A stretch of DNA of 64,000 nt, taken from the NCBI GenBank assembly GCA_963781805.1, contig CAWAHF010000004.1:1922001-1986000 (forward strand), written 5' to 3'. The notes beneath the pieces were generated by a model. That model ran no database searches, had not been told where the DNA came from, and was given only the letters and a program-made list of their open reading frames with translations. This document shows, in pieces, positions 25,433 to 35,206 of this stretch (position 1 is the stretch's first letter; the number at the start of each line of letters is the position of its first letter). Position numbers and translations under genes: made by a program. Source of the DNA: JAFGPL01 sp963781805 (GTDB taxonomy: Bacteria > Bacteroidota > Bacteroidia > Bacteroidales > UBA10428).

Positions 25433-27313
25433 ATGGTAACACTAGATTGGATTGTAATGGGCCTATTTTTTCTTGGTCTTATTGGAATTATCGTTTATGT
25501 TTTAAGGCAAAAAGAAGAAACTACAACGGATTATTTTCTTGCGGGTAAAAAAGCCGGTTGGTTATCCATAGGCTCTTCCATTTTTGCTTCCAACATTGGT
25601 TCTGAACATTTAGTAGGTTTGGCTGGTGCCGGATTTTTGAGCGGTATGGCTATGGCCCACTGGGAAATGCATGGTTGGATGATCCTGATTCTCGGTTGGG
25701 TATTCGTGCCCTTTTACGACAGGATTAAAATTTATACAATGCCTGAATTTCTTGAACGTCGGTTTTCTCCGGCTTCAAGATCGGTACTCTCAATTATTTC
25801 ACTCGTTAGTTATGTCTTAACTAAGGTTGCTGTAACAGTATATGCCGGGGGTGTTGTGTTTGATACAGTTTTTAATATAGATTCTGTAAACATTTTCGGT
25901 CATAGTGTTGATTTCTTCTGGGTAAGTGCAGTTGGCCTGGTTGTAATTACAGGTTTGTACACAATTTTTGGAGGAATGAAGGCAATTATGTATACTTCAG
26001 TTTTGCAAACACCTGTTTTACTTTTTGGTTCTATTGTTATCCTTGTAGTTGGATTGATTAAAGTCGGTGGTTGGGGTGAAGTACAACGTATCGTCGGTTC
26101 GAATATGAATCTTATCAGACCCGCATCCGATCCGGATTTTCCCTGGACAGGTGTATTATTAGGCTCAGCTATTATTGGCTTCTGGTATTGGTGTACCGAC
26201 CAGTATATAGTTCAGAGAGTATTGTCCGGAAGAAATCAACAGCAATCCAGAAGAGGTGCAATACTTGCAGGTTATTTTAAATTATTGCCCGTATTTATAT
26301 TTCTTATTCCGGGTATGATAGCCTTTGCTTTGAATCAAAAAGGATTACTGGAAGTTGGAAGCAGCGATTCTGCCTTCGCATCCATGGTCGCCAAATTGTT
26401 ACCTCAGGGAATTACGGGTATCGTAGTTTGCGGATTACTTGCGGCGTTGATGAGTTCTCTTGCCTCCCTCTTTAATTCTTCTGCCATGTTATTTGTCGAG
26501 GATTTCTATAAGAAAATGAAACCTGCCAAGTCTGAAAGGCATTATGTACTAATTGGAAGAATTGCTACTGCTTCTGTAGTTATTCTGGGAATTGTCTGGA
26601 TTCCTGTAATGCTGGGACTTGGAAAAGTTTTGTATGAATACCTACAGGGTGTTCAGGGTTTACTTGCTCCTGCCATTGCTTCCGTATTTTTGCTTGGTGT
26701 TTTCTGGCGCCGGACAACCTCAAAGGGTGCATTCTGGGGAATGATTTCCGGATTTGCGATTGGAATGTTCAGACTTGTTTTAAATATAAAGTATGGACTT
26801 GTAGGCAAGATTGGCGGTATGGTGAAATCGATCATCTATACCAACTCCGATAAAGCTAAAGAAGATATGCTTACAGATTTACATTCAATCAGCACAAAAA
26901 TATCACATACCTTCCCTACTGATTTGGCATCCACCCTGACTGAAAAAATAAATGCAGTTATAAATTCTTTAGGAAATTTTACTACAGAAGCTAAGGTTTA
27001 TGCTTCGGATACTCTGAATCAGGTGAAGACAGCGGTTGATCTGCATTATGCTGATACAGGAGGAATTATTTATAAAATTGCCTCGATTAACTGGCTCCAC
27101 TATACTGTGATGTTGTTCTTCCTCTGTATCATCATAATGGTAGTAATTAGTTTGCTTACCAAGAATTCCAGCGAGGAACAATTGAGATTCACCTATGCCT
27201 CTGCAACCAAGGAAGAAAAAGCAGCTACAAGGGCCAGCTGGAATGCATGGGATATAGTACATACAATTATTATACTTAGTATAATTGTAGCATTTTATAT
27301 TTATTTCTGGTAA
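25433..27313 (+). CDS. Sodium:solute symporter (SSS/SglT family) with internal soluble insert
   Basis: A 626-residue inner-membrane sugar or polyol symporter. SSS signatures include GSSIFASNIGSEHLVGLAG near residue 45, MPEFLERRFSP near 105, and FWYWCTDQYIVQRVLSGRN near 250, with about 13-14 helices. Residues about 470-538 form a hydrophilic, helical insert (for example KEDMLTDLHSISTKISHTF) between late helices. It is the first of two SSS genes followed by a small membrane protein and araR-araD-araB, so uptake of L-arabinose or a related sugar is likely. A 280-bp AT-rich leader precedes it; no operator was identified. Confidence 0.9.
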   Translation: MVTLDWIVMGLFFLGLIGIIVYVLRQKEETTTDYFLAGKKAGWLSIGSSIFASNIGSEHLVGLAGAGFLSGMAMAHWEMHGWMILILGWVFVPFYDRIKIYTMPEFLERRFSPASRSVLSIISLVSYVLTKVAVTVYAGGVVFDTVFNIDSVNIFGHSVDFFWVSAVGLVVITGLYTIFGGMKAIMYTSVLQTPVLLFGSIVILVVGLIKVGGWGEVQRIVGSNMNLIRPASDPDFPWTGVLLGSAIIGFWYWCTDQYIVQRVLSGRNQQQSRRGAILAGYFKLLPVFIFLIPGMIAFALNQKGLLEVGSSDSAFASMVAKLLPQGITGIVVCGLLAALMSSLASLFNSSAMLFVEDFYKKMKPAKSERHYVLIGRIATASVVILGIVWIPVMLGLGKVLYEYLQGVQGLLAPAIASVFLLGVFWRRTTSKGAFWGMISGFAIGMFRLVLNIKYGLVGKIGGMVKSIIYTNSDKAKEDMLTDLHSISTKISHTFPTDLASTLTEKINAVINSLGNFTTEAKVYASDTLNQVKTAVDLHYADTGGIIYKIASINWLHYTVMLFFLCIIIMVVISLLTKNSSEEQLRFTYASATKEEKAATRASWNAWDIVHTIIILSIIVAFYIYFW

Positions 27314-27375
27314 ACAATTTCCCGGAAAACATACAAAGAATTCTTGATTCTGTTGGTCTAACATAAATACAAATT

Positions 27376-29106
27376 ATGGAAAATACATTTGCTTTAGAAT
27401 GGATTGATAAGGCAGTAATGATAATCTATTTCGTCTTTGTCTTGGGAATTGGTTGGGCGCTTAAAAAATATATGAAAAATGCCACAGCCTTCTTAGAAGC
27501 AGGTCGTTCAATGCCAGCCTGGGTAGCTGGTCTTGCATTTATCTCAACAAATTTAGGAGCCCTCGAAGTTATGGGTATGACTGGTTCCGGAGCAAAATAT
27601 GGAATGATGACCACTCATTTCTATTGGATAGGGGCAATTCCGGCAATGGTTTTCCTTGCCATGTTTATGATGCCTTTTTATTATGGATCAAAGGCCCGCT
27701 CGGTTCCGGAATATTTAAAGTTGAGGTTCGATGAAAAAACAAGAGGACTAAATGCAATATTATTTGCAGTTATGACAATTCTGGCTTCTGGTATTTCAAT
27801 GTATGCCCTGGCAATTCTTATGTCAAGAGTTTTAGGCTGGAACTTTCATCTTAGTTTAGTCCTGTCTGCTGCTATTGTTCTGGCATATACCTATTTAGGA
27901 GGACTATCGTCAGCCATTTACAATGAGGTATTGCAGTTCTTTATCATCATTATTGGTTTGTTGCCAATTGTATTTTTGAGCCTTAAACAGGTTGGTGGCT
28001 GGTCCGGACTTCAGGAAAGTCTAGCCCCAATTGCCACTGCACATGGTTATGCTGCTGATACCTATACTACTACCTGGAAATACACTGGAGCAGCCACTTC
28101 AAATCCAATGGGTGTTGAATGGTATGGCATTTTTGCAGGCTTGGGATTTGTACTTTCTTTTGGATACTGGTGCACCAATTTTTTAATTGTTCAACGGGCA
28201 ATGTCAGCCGAATCTACAACTGCAGCAAGGAATACCCCTCTAATTGGGGCACTTCCTAAAATGTTTATCCCTTTTCTCATTATTGTTCCGGGCATTGCAG
28301 CATTGGCACTTATGAATGATCCCTCATCAGGATTTAGTCTTCCACTTAACGATGCCGGACAGCCTATTTATGACTATACAATTATCGTATTATTGAAACA
28401 ATATCTTCCGGCAGGTGTACTTGGTCTTGGACTTACGGCGCTGCTTGCATCCTTTATGTCAGGTATGGCGGGAAATGTTTCTGCATTTAATACTGTCTGG
28501 ACCTATGATATCTATCAGAGTTATATCCGGCCGGCCAAAGGAAATAAGGAAGATGATGACCAACATTATCTTAAAGTTGGCCGATTGGCAACCATTTTTG
28601 GAGTGCTTGTAAGTATCGCAGCGGCTTATATTGCCAGTAAATTCGGTAATATTATGGATTTTCTTCAAACCATTTTTTCAATGATAAATGCACCACTCTT
28701 TGCTGTGATATTCCTTGGAATGTTTTGGAAAAGGGGAACCGGACATGCTGCATTTATTGGTCTTGCTGCAGGTCTGGGAGTGGCTCTTCTCCATCATGGA
28801 TTAACATATCCGGCCGGATCAGATACCATGTTCAAAGGAGGTTGGATCATGAGGTTATTCGAATATCCGGTAGAAATGGCACAAAATTTCTGGACCGCCA
28901 TATACGCTTTTTCAACCAGCGCCATTGTTACAATTGTTATATCATTAGTAACAAAACAAAAGAAATCTGATGCTGAATTGACGGGACTTGTCTACTCATT
29001 AACTCCCAAACTTCAGGAAGGGCATGTTGTTTGGTACAAACGTTCTTCCACATTGGCATTTGTTGTATTGCTGATAGCATCTATTTTAACTGTTTTATTC
29101 TGGTAA
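27376..29106 (+). CDS. Sodium:solute symporter, SSS family
   Basis: A 576-residue sodium-coupled symporter with about 14 helices. Signatures include GLAFISTNLGALEVMGMTGSG near residue 55, VPEYLKLRFDEKTRG near 110, and GYWCTNFLIVQRAMSAE near 270. It follows the first symporter by 62 bp on the same strand, and the two differ in length and sequence, so they are not a recent duplication. Probably imports arabinose or another sugar or inositol-like compound. A 72-residue membrane protein follows 27 bp downstream and is probably in the same transcript. Confidence 0.9.
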   Translation: MENTFALEWIDKAVMIIYFVFVLGIGWALKKYMKNATAFLEAGRSMPAWVAGLAFISTNLGALEVMGMTGSGAKYGMMTTHFYWIGAIPAMVFLAMFMMPFYYGSKARSVPEYLKLRFDEKTRGLNAILFAVMTILASGISMYALAILMSRVLGWNFHLSLVLSAAIVLAYTYLGGLSSAIYNEVLQFFIIIIGLLPIVFLSLKQVGGWSGLQESLAPIATAHGYAADTYTTTWKYTGAATSNPMGVEWYGIFAGLGFVLSFGYWCTNFLIVQRAMSAESTTAARNTPLIGALPKMFIPFLIIVPGIAALALMNDPSSGFSLPLNDAGQPIYDYTIIVLLKQYLPAGVLGLGLTALLASFMSGMAGNVSAFNTVWTYDIYQSYIRPAKGNKEDDDQHYLKVGRLATIFGVLVSIAAAYIASKFGNIMDFLQTIFSMINAPLFAVIFLGMFWKRGTGHAAFIGLAAGLGVALLHHGLTYPAGSDTMFKGGWIMRLFEYPVEMAQNFWTAIYAFSTSAIVTIVISLVTKQKKSDAELTGLVYSLTPKLQEGHVVWYKRSSTLAFVVLLIASILTVLFW

Positions 29107-29133
29107 CTAATTTGTTCATTTAAAACTTAAAAA

Positions 29134-29352
29134 ATGGGATTAGATATTAAGTTTCCTATCGGATTAATGTTCACTGTCTTTGGTGTTCTACTTACGGTTT
29201 ATGGCCTGGCCACCATTGGAGATACTGAATTATATAAAATTTCACTGAACATTAATATCAATTTATGGTCAGGAATTCTTATGTTGATTTTTGGATTAGC
29301 TATGCTAATCCCGGCAATTTTACAAAGGAAAAAGAAAGCCTCCAATGACTAA
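29134..29352 (+). CDS. Small two-helix membrane protein following the symporter
   Basis: A 72-residue protein with two hydrophobic helices (about residues 8-28 and 44-64) and a basic tail LQRKKKASND. It lies 27 bp after the symporter gene, so it is probably translated from the same mRNA. It may be an accessory subunit of the SSS transporter, but this rests only on position and topology. No domain is recognised. An inverted repeat follows 54 bp after its stop. Confidence 0.7.
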   Translation: MGLDIKFPIGLMFTVFGVLLTVYGLATIGDTELYKISLNININLWSGILMLIFGLAMLIPAILQRKKKASND

Positions 29353-29405
29353 AGCCGTATATTAAAGAATACTTAAGAGTTTCTGAATAAAATACCTGAA
29401 ACAAC

Positions 29406-29437
29406 ATCCGGAATCTTGAATAAAGCAGATTCCGGAT
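29406..29437. promoter_or_regulatory. 10-bp perfect inverted repeat between symporter block and araR
   Basis: ATCCGGAATC and GATTCCGGAT flank a 12-nt spacer. No T-tract follows the right arm. It could be a factor-dependent terminator, an mRNA-end hairpin, or an operator upstream of araR (ATG at 29515). No copy was noticed near the other arabinose genes. Confidence 0.45.
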
Positions 29438-29514
29438 ATCAAATCTCATGTAGTCATTTTAAAATTTAATCTGAAAAGCGTACTGAATACACTTAAATCT
29501 GAATTTGACCTGAT

Positions 29515-30204
29515 ATGACACCCTTTTATTCAGAAAATCCAAAACATTTTATAGCTGTTGATTGTATCATATTTGGATTCGATGAAGGAGAATTAAAAAT
29601 TTTATTACATAAAAGAAATTTTGAACCGGAAAAAGATAAATGGTCATTAATAGGAGGATTTCTGCAGGAAGATGAAAGTATTGATATTGCTGCCAGACGA
29701 ATTTTACAGAAGTATTCAGGACTTTCCAATTTATTTATGGAACAGCTGTATACTTTTGGAGAGGTTGAACGCGATCCTGCTGAGAGGGTGATTTCGGTTA
29801 CTTTTTTTGCATTGATCCGAATAGAAGATTATAAGAAGGAGTTAACCCGTGAATCATCTGCTCAATGGTGGCCTGTATCTCACAAACCAGCTTTGATATT
29901 TGATCATGAGACAATGGTTTTTAAAGCGTTGGAACGTCTAAAAATCCGTACCAAAAACCGGCCGGTAGGATTTGAATTATTACCTCGAAAGTTTACTGTA
30001 CCTCAGTTGCAAAGTCTCTATGAAGCAATATATCAACGCAAACTGGACAAAAGAAATTTCCGCAAAAAAATATTATCGATGAATCTGCTTCAGAAATTGG
30101 ATGAAAAAGATATAGGTGTTTCAAAAAGAGGTGCCTACCTTTATCAGTTCAACAAACGAAAATATCTAAAGCTGGCTGAAAAAGGATTTCATTTTGAATT
30201 GTAA
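29515..30204 (+). CDS. araR: Nudix-type transcriptional regulator of arabinose use, AraR-like
   Basis: A 229-residue protein with an N-terminal Nudix-like domain (about 10-150) and a C-terminal winged helix (about 155-225, with LPRKFTVPQLQSLYEAI). The Nudix box is degenerate: GGFLQEDESIDIAARRILQ lacks the catalytic REXXEE pattern. This fits NrtR/AraR regulators, which sense a ligand rather than hydrolyse nucleotides. In Bacteroides, the AraR group represses L-arabinose genes and responds to arabinose (established for that group). It is directly followed by araD (32 bp) and araB, which strongly supports the role. Start ATG at 29515. Confidence 0.88.
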   Translation: MTPFYSENPKHFIAVDCIIFGFDEGELKILLHKRNFEPEKDKWSLIGGFLQEDESIDIAARRILQKYSGLSNLFMEQLYTFGEVERDPAERVISVTFFALIRIEDYKKELTRESSAQWWPVSHKPALIFDHETMVFKALERLKIRTKNRPVGFELLPRKFTVPQLQSLYEAIYQRKLDKRNFRKKILSMNLLQKLDEKDIGVSKRGAYLYQFNKRKYLKLAEKGFHFEL

Positions 30205-30236
30205 AGTATGAACATATAACCTTAATACATAATAAA

Positions 30237-30920
30237 ATGCTGGAAGAACTTAAAGAAAAGGTTTTTAAAGCCAATCTGGCTTTGGTAGAGCACAAACTGG
30301 TAATTTTCACATGGGGAAATGTAAGCGGAATTGATCGTGAAAAAAATCTGATTGTGATAAAACCAAGCGGTGTATCTTATGATACGATGAAACCAGAAGA
30401 TATGGTTGTGTTAGATTTGGAAGGCAACATTGTAGATGGAAAATTGAAACCCTCTTCCGATACTCCTACACATATTGTTCTTTACAAAAACTTTGGCAAT
30501 ATCGGCGGTATCGTTCATACCCACTCTGAATGGGCTACCAGCTGGGCCCAGGCTGGTTTGGGCATTCCTTGTTATGGCACAACGCATGCCGATTATTTTT
30601 ACGGAACGATTCCCTGTACAAGAAAAATGAAAAAGAAAGAGATTAAAGGCGAATATGAAAAAGAAACCGGAAATGTTATTGTAAAACGATTTAAACACTT
30701 AAATCCAGATGATGTTCCGGGAGTACTGGTAAATAACCATGGCCCGTTTTCGTGGGGAAAAGATCCTGACCATGCTGTGCATAATGCAGTAGTTATGGAA
30801 GAAGTTGCAAAAATGGGATTCCGGACACAAGTGCTTGGAAATGAAATGCCCATATGCCAATCACTACTCAATAAACATTTTTTGCGAAAACATGGCAAAA
30901 ATGCCTATTACGGACAATAA
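30237..30920 (+). CDS. araD: L-ribulose-5-phosphate 4-epimerase
   Basis: A 227-residue class II aldolase-fold, zinc-dependent epimerase that converts L-ribulose 5-phosphate to D-xylulose 5-phosphate, the last step of the AraA-AraB-AraD pathway. Motifs: TWGNVSGIDREKNL and IKPSGVSYDTM for phosphate binding, and the metal-ligand block HTHSEWATSWAQAGL then HADYFYGTIPCTR. Length matches E. coli AraD (231). It lies between araR and araB with gaps of 32 and 27 bp, forming one operon. Complete. Confidence 0.95.
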   Translation: MLEELKEKVFKANLALVEHKLVIFTWGNVSGIDREKNLIVIKPSGVSYDTMKPEDMVVLDLEGNIVDGKLKPSSDTPTHIVLYKNFGNIGGIVHTHSEWATSWAQAGLGIPCYGTTHADYFYGTIPCTRKMKKKEIKGEYEKETGNVIVKRFKHLNPDDVPGVLVNNHGPFSWGKDPDHAVHNAVVMEEVAKMGFRTQVLGNEMPICQSLLNKHFLRKHGKNAYYGQ

Positions 30921-30947
30921 TATATTAGAAACCAAAACATTATTTAA

Positions 30948-32624
30948 ATGAGTGATATAAAATATACAATAGGCGTTGATTATGGAACAGATTCGGTTCG
31001 TTCTGTAATTGTGAATACTCAAAATGGTGAGGAAATTGCAAGTGCGGTTTTTTATTACCCGCGATGGAAAGAGGGTAAATATTGTATTCCTTCTAAAAAT
31101 CAATTCAGGCAACATCCGCTGGATTATATTGAAGGTCTTGAAAAAACTATAAAAGAAGCTTTGTCCAAATGTCCCAAAGGTGTTGCTGAAAATATTCGTG
31201 CAATTTCAGTCGATACGACTGGTTCAACACCGGTTGCAGTGAACAGGGAAGGAACCCCTCTGTCACTTACTCCTGAATTCAAAGAAAATCCAAATGCAAT
31301 GTTTGTCCTCTGGAAAGATCACACGGCAGTGAACGAAGCAGAAGAAATAAATAATCTGGCCCGTTCGTGGGGTGGAATCGATTATACAAAATACGAAGGC
31401 GGTATTTATTCATCGGAATGGTTCTGGGCAAAGATTCTGCATGTACTCAGAGAAGATCAAAAAGTGAACGATGCTGCTTTTTCGTGGGTTGAACATTGCG
31501 ACTGGATACCGGCAATACTCACTGGTAATACGAATCCTCTCACCCTAAAGCGCAGTCGCTGCGCGGCAGGCCATAAAGCTATGTGGCATCGGGAATGGAA
31601 CGGATTACCGGCTGAAGAATTTCTTGTGAAACTTGATACACTGCTCAAAGGTGTTCGGGACCAGATGTTCAGGGATACCTACACCAGTGATATAAGTGCA
31701 GGTAATCTGACAGCAGAATGGGCAGCAAAACTCGGATTAAAAACCAGTGTATCTGTTGGTGTAGGTGCATTTGATGCACATCTCGGGGCTGTGGGAGGTG
31801 AAATTAAACCTTATTACCTGAGTAAAGTTATGGGAACCTCAACCTGCGATATGTTAATTGCACCCAAAAAAGATGTGGAAGGCAAATTGGTTCAGGGAAT
31901 ATGCGGTCAGGTAGATGGTTCAATAACTCCGGGCCTTGTTGGACTGGAAGCCGGTCAATCAGCTTTTGGTGATATCTATGCATGGTTTAAAAGTGTGTTA
32001 TTATGGCCTGTTGAAAACCTTGTCTCGAAAAGCAAAATCCTCGATGAGCAAACAAAACAAAAACTGGTTAATGAAATTTCAGATAATTTAATTGCAGAGC
32101 TTTCGGAGGCAGCTGATAAAGTACCCCTTGAAGAATCAGGCATTGTTGCTATTGATTGGATGAACGGAAGAAGAACACCCGATGCAAACCAGGCACTTAA
32201 AGGTGCAATAACGGGACTTACACTTGGTTCAGATGCTCCGAGAATATTCAGGGCATTGATAGAGGCAACGGCTTTTGGTGCTAAAGCGATTGTTGACAGA
32301 TTTATTAATGAAGGTGTGAGAATTGACGGGGTAATTGCGCTTGGCGGTGTTGCGAAAAAATCACCTGTGGTTATGCAGATTGTTGCCGATGTATTAAATA
32401 TGCCTATCAAAGTAGCTAAATCGGAACAGGCGTGTGCACTTGGGTCTGCAATGGCTGCTGCAGTCGTGGGAGGAATTCATAAAACATTTGAAGACGCTCA
32501 GAATGCAATGGGTGGCGGTTTTGAAACCGAATATTTTCCTGATAAAACAAATGCAGCTAAATATAAGGTATTGTATGCCAAATATCTTAAAATTGGTGAA
32601 TTTATTGAAAGCCAGACGAATTAA
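30948..32624 (+). CDS. araB: L-ribulokinase
   Basis: A 558-residue FGGY-family kinase that phosphorylates L-ribulose. The N-terminal ATPase fold begins YTIGVDYGTDSVRSVIV. SVDTTGSTPVAVN and WVEHCDWIPAIL are typical of AraB, and the C-terminal FGGY part has IALGGVAKKSPVVMQIVAD. Length is as expected for AraB (about 560-570). It is the last gene of the araR-araD-araB operon and ends 36 bp before a strong bidirectional terminator. No araA isomerase gene lies in the window, so ribulose must come from an isomerase encoded elsewhere. Confidence 0.95.
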   Translation: MSDIKYTIGVDYGTDSVRSVIVNTQNGEEIASAVFYYPRWKEGKYCIPSKNQFRQHPLDYIEGLEKTIKEALSKCPKGVAENIRAISVDTTGSTPVAVNREGTPLSLTPEFKENPNAMFVLWKDHTAVNEAEEINNLARSWGGIDYTKYEGGIYSSEWFWAKILHVLREDQKVNDAAFSWVEHCDWIPAILTGNTNPLTLKRSRCAAGHKAMWHREWNGLPAEEFLVKLDTLLKGVRDQMFRDTYTSDISAGNLTAEWAAKLGLKTSVSVGVGAFDAHLGAVGGEIKPYYLSKVMGTSTCDMLIAPKKDVEGKLVQGICGQVDGSITPGLVGLEAGQSAFGDIYAWFKSVLLWPVENLVSKSKILDEQTKQKLVNEISDNLIAELSEAADKVPLEESGIVAIDWMNGRRTPDANQALKGAITGLTLGSDAPRIFRALIEATAFGAKAIVDRFINEGVRIDGVIALGGVAKKSPVVMQIVADVLNMPIKVAKSEQACALGSAMAAAVVGGIHKTFEDAQNAMGGGFETEYFPDKTNAAKYKVLYAKYLKIGEFIESQTN

Positions 32625-32660
32625 TTAATTCAGTCGGTTGCTGTTAACTCAAACAAAATA

Positions 32661-32690
32661 AAAAAGTCCCGCATTCTTGCGGGACTTTTT
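32661..32690. terminator. Bidirectional rho-independent terminator between araB and TonB receptor
   Basis: AAAAAGTCCCGC (32661-32672) and GCGGGACTTTTT (32679-32690) form a perfect 12-bp stem with loop ATTCTT. It has A and T tracts on both sides. It serves the convergent araB (+) and TonB receptor (-) genes. Confidence 0.92.
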
Positions 32691-32725
32691 ACATAAACCC
32701 CCACTAACCACTCAAACACAATTTC

Positions 32726-35206
32726 TTAATAACCTTCTCCCGAAGGATCAAATTCTACCTCATTGGTATTCATTCCTGCATTTCTATTCTTCTGTTTATA
32801 GTTATTAATCTTATAGGATAATGAGAAAGTTACAACCCTGGCTTCCCGGTTAAACCTGTTATGTTGCGAAAATCCTTCCCCTGAAGAATTAAATTCAAAT
32901 TTGGACATTCCCAGTATATCTCTTACCTGCAAGGAGAGGGTTAATTTCCTATTGAAAAGATCCTGCCTTACACCTACGTTGGTAAAAAAGAATCCTTTGC
33001 GATCTCCCTGTGTTGTAATGGTTGGTGCACGGTAAAATCCCATGAGCTGAAATTGCGTACCACTTTTAAACCTGAAAATTGAATTAAACCTGGCATCCCA
33101 GCTCAATTGTTGATTATCAACACTAACTCCGTCGATCGATCCTTTAAGCTGATAATTAAATACACTCACACTGGTATTAATGTTCCACCATTTGGTAAGA
33201 GGTAGATTCACCATTCCTTCAATACCCGTAGAATAATCCTTATTGAGATTTTTATATGTGTTGTAAGATATATTTGTTAAAGTATCCACTATTGTATAAT
33301 GATCTATCATATTTACAGTCTGGCGTTGAAACAACTCGAGTGATATGAATCCGATTCCTTTCAACGATTTTTGTGCATTCAGCTCGTAGGAATTTATATA
33401 TTCCGGTCTAAGAGCAGGATTTCCCATACGCACATTGTAAGGATCTACATATGTTTTAAACGGATCAAGTTCCCTGTCACGAGGTCTGTCAACACGCCTG
33501 GTATAACTGGCCTGAAATTGAAATTTGTTTGGTAACTGTTTTGAAAGGTGGATGGAAGGAAATAAATCCAGTTTTTTGAATTCATCTCTTTCATTTACAA
33601 CATTTTGTACAAGTAACCTGTCATTGTATTCCATTCTCAAACCAACCTGATAATCGAACAGCTTGCCGAGCCCGTTAGAATAAGTTGAATACAGAGCATG
33701 TATTATATTGCTGAAATCCTTATCGTTATATAAATCCAATCTTTCGATCTTTTCATTCGGGAAATTCCCATAAAAAAATCTGTAATTATCCGATGATGTT
33801 TGGTAGTCTGCCTGGTAACCCGCTTCAAATCTTGACTTCTCTGATATTGGCAAGGTATAATCGACTTTGGCTCTTAATTCAGTTTCGTTCGATTTCTCAG
33901 TTGTATTTTCATGATATGTATTACCTTCTATTTTTTGCCACATATTATCAGTGGTATCCTGGGTAAGATTATTATTTTCATCACTATTTTCATCTGAATA
34001 AGTTACCGTAGCCGCCAGCTGATGACCTTTATCATTCAACTTTAAAAGATAATCCAGTGCAAGTTCATAGGATTTTCTGGAAATATTAAAATCGTTATTT
34101 TGCAATAAATAAAGGCTTTCCACTTTTTCAGGGATATAATATTGCTGCGTTTTTGAATCCGAAGATCTACCAAACGTTGCATTATCTAAACTGGCCATTA
34201 GAGAAAAAGAGTTTTTTGAATCAATACTGTATTCCAATCCACCCTTCAATTCTGAACCATTCCTGTGAAATGCCCCTTTTGAATCGGTTATCTGATAAAA
34301 TGTAGTGTCACCGTTAAAAATATTTTTTTCTGAATAGCCTGTATTGTGGAAAGTTCTCACATTATAGTTACCCCCGAAAATATAATTAATTTTGTTTTTT
34401 CTCAAATTGAGAAGAAAATCCCCTCCATAACTGCCATTCGTCGAAACTTTACTGTTGACAATTCCATTAACTCCCTGTTGTTTCTGTTTCTTCATGATAA
34501 CATTAATAATACCTGCACTTCCTTCTGATTCAAATTTTGCCGAAGGATTGGTGATGATTTCAATGCTTTGGATGGTGCTCGCGGGAAGCTGTTGCAAAGC
34601 TTCACTACCTTTAAGTACAGAAGGTCTCCCATCAATCAGAACTGTAAAATTTGAACTCCCCCGCAGGGCTACATTTCCTTCAATATCTACCTGGACCGAA
34701 GGAGTATTTTCGAGAACATCCACAGCGGTACCTCCTGCCGAAACAATATTCTGATCAACACTAATCACTTTTTTATCTATTTTATATTCCACCTGCGGTC
34801 GCTGGGCAACAACTTCAGCTGCCTGCAATGAAGTGGTAGCAGGCTCAATTGAAAGAGTACCGACATTTACATTTTTATTCTGAGGAGTAAGTATGATTTT
34901 GGTAAGTCTTGTTTTTTTGTACCCTACATAGCTGGCTTCCAAATACAGATTACCATAGGGTAGATTATTCACAGAAAAACTACCGTCGGGCGAACTGATG
35001 GTACCTCCGAGAAGGGTCGAATCTTTTTGATTGAATACGGCAATGGTTGTATATTCAACAAATTTTCCTGATAACTCATCTTTAATTTTACCTGATATTA
35101 TTCCTTCCTTGGGCATTGCGGAATAATTCTCCCTTCTACCGGAAGTTTGTGCGAATAAAGAACTAAAAAAAACGGTTAATGTTGCAAGTACTAGAAATTT
35201 TTTCAT
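32726..35206 (-). CDS. TonB-dependent outer-membrane receptor, OMP_b-brl_3 type
   Basis: An 826-residue protein with a signal peptide ending FAQTS. A carboxypeptidase-like regulatory domain follows (about 35-115, GIISGKIKDELSGKF and YKKTRLTKI). Next is a plug domain with VLENTPSVQVDIEGNVALRG and IEIITNPSAKFESEGSAGII, then a large beta-barrel of the outer-membrane OMP_b-brl_3 family. No SusD partner is adjacent, so it is not a standard polysaccharide-utilisation pair. Substrate may be a metal chelate, peptide or small glycan. It is divergent from a LytS/LytTR regulator pair, with about 230 bp between starts. Confidence 0.9.
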   Translation of the reverse strand: MKKFLVLATLTVFFSSLFAQTSGRRENYSAMPKEGIISGKIKDELSGKFVEYTTIAVFNQKDSTLLGGTISSPDGSFSVNNLPYGNLYLEASYVGYKKTRLTKIILTPQNKNVNVGTLSIEPATTSLQAAEVVAQRPQVEYKIDKKVISVDQNIVSAGGTAVDVLENTPSVQVDIEGNVALRGSSNFTVLIDGRPSVLKGSEALQQLPASTIQSIEIITNPSAKFESEGSAGIINVIMKKQKQQGVNGIVNSKVSTNGSYGGDFLLNLRKNKINYIFGGNYNVRTFHNTGYSEKNIFNGDTTFYQITDSKGAFHRNGSELKGGLEYSIDSKNSFSLMASLDNATFGRSSDSKTQQYYIPEKVESLYLLQNNDFNISRKSYELALDYLLKLNDKGHQLAATVTYSDENSDENNNLTQDTTDNMWQKIEGNTYHENTTEKSNETELRAKVDYTLPISEKSRFEAGYQADYQTSSDNYRFFYGNFPNEKIERLDLYNDKDFSNIIHALYSTYSNGLGKLFDYQVGLRMEYNDRLLVQNVVNERDEFKKLDLFPSIHLSKQLPNKFQFQASYTRRVDRPRDRELDPFKTYVDPYNVRMGNPALRPEYINSYELNAQKSLKGIGFISLELFQRQTVNMIDHYTIVDTLTNISYNTYKNLNKDYSTGIEGMVNLPLTKWWNINTSVSVFNYQLKGSIDGVSVDNQQLSWDARFNSIFRFKSGTQFQLMGFYRAPTITTQGDRKGFFFTNVGVRQDLFNRKLTLSLQVRDILGMSKFEFNSSGEGFSQHNRFNREARVVTFSLSYKINNYKQKNRNAGMNTNEVEFDPSGEGY

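Noticed and set aside
27376..29106. Recent tandem duplication of the symporter gene
   Set aside because: The two proteins share only family motifs, differ by about 50 residues in length, and the insert is present in one only.
31976..32410. 144-codon minus-strand frame inside araB
   Set aside because: araB is full length and unmistakable on the other strand; the antisense frame has low-complexity Ser/Ala composition.
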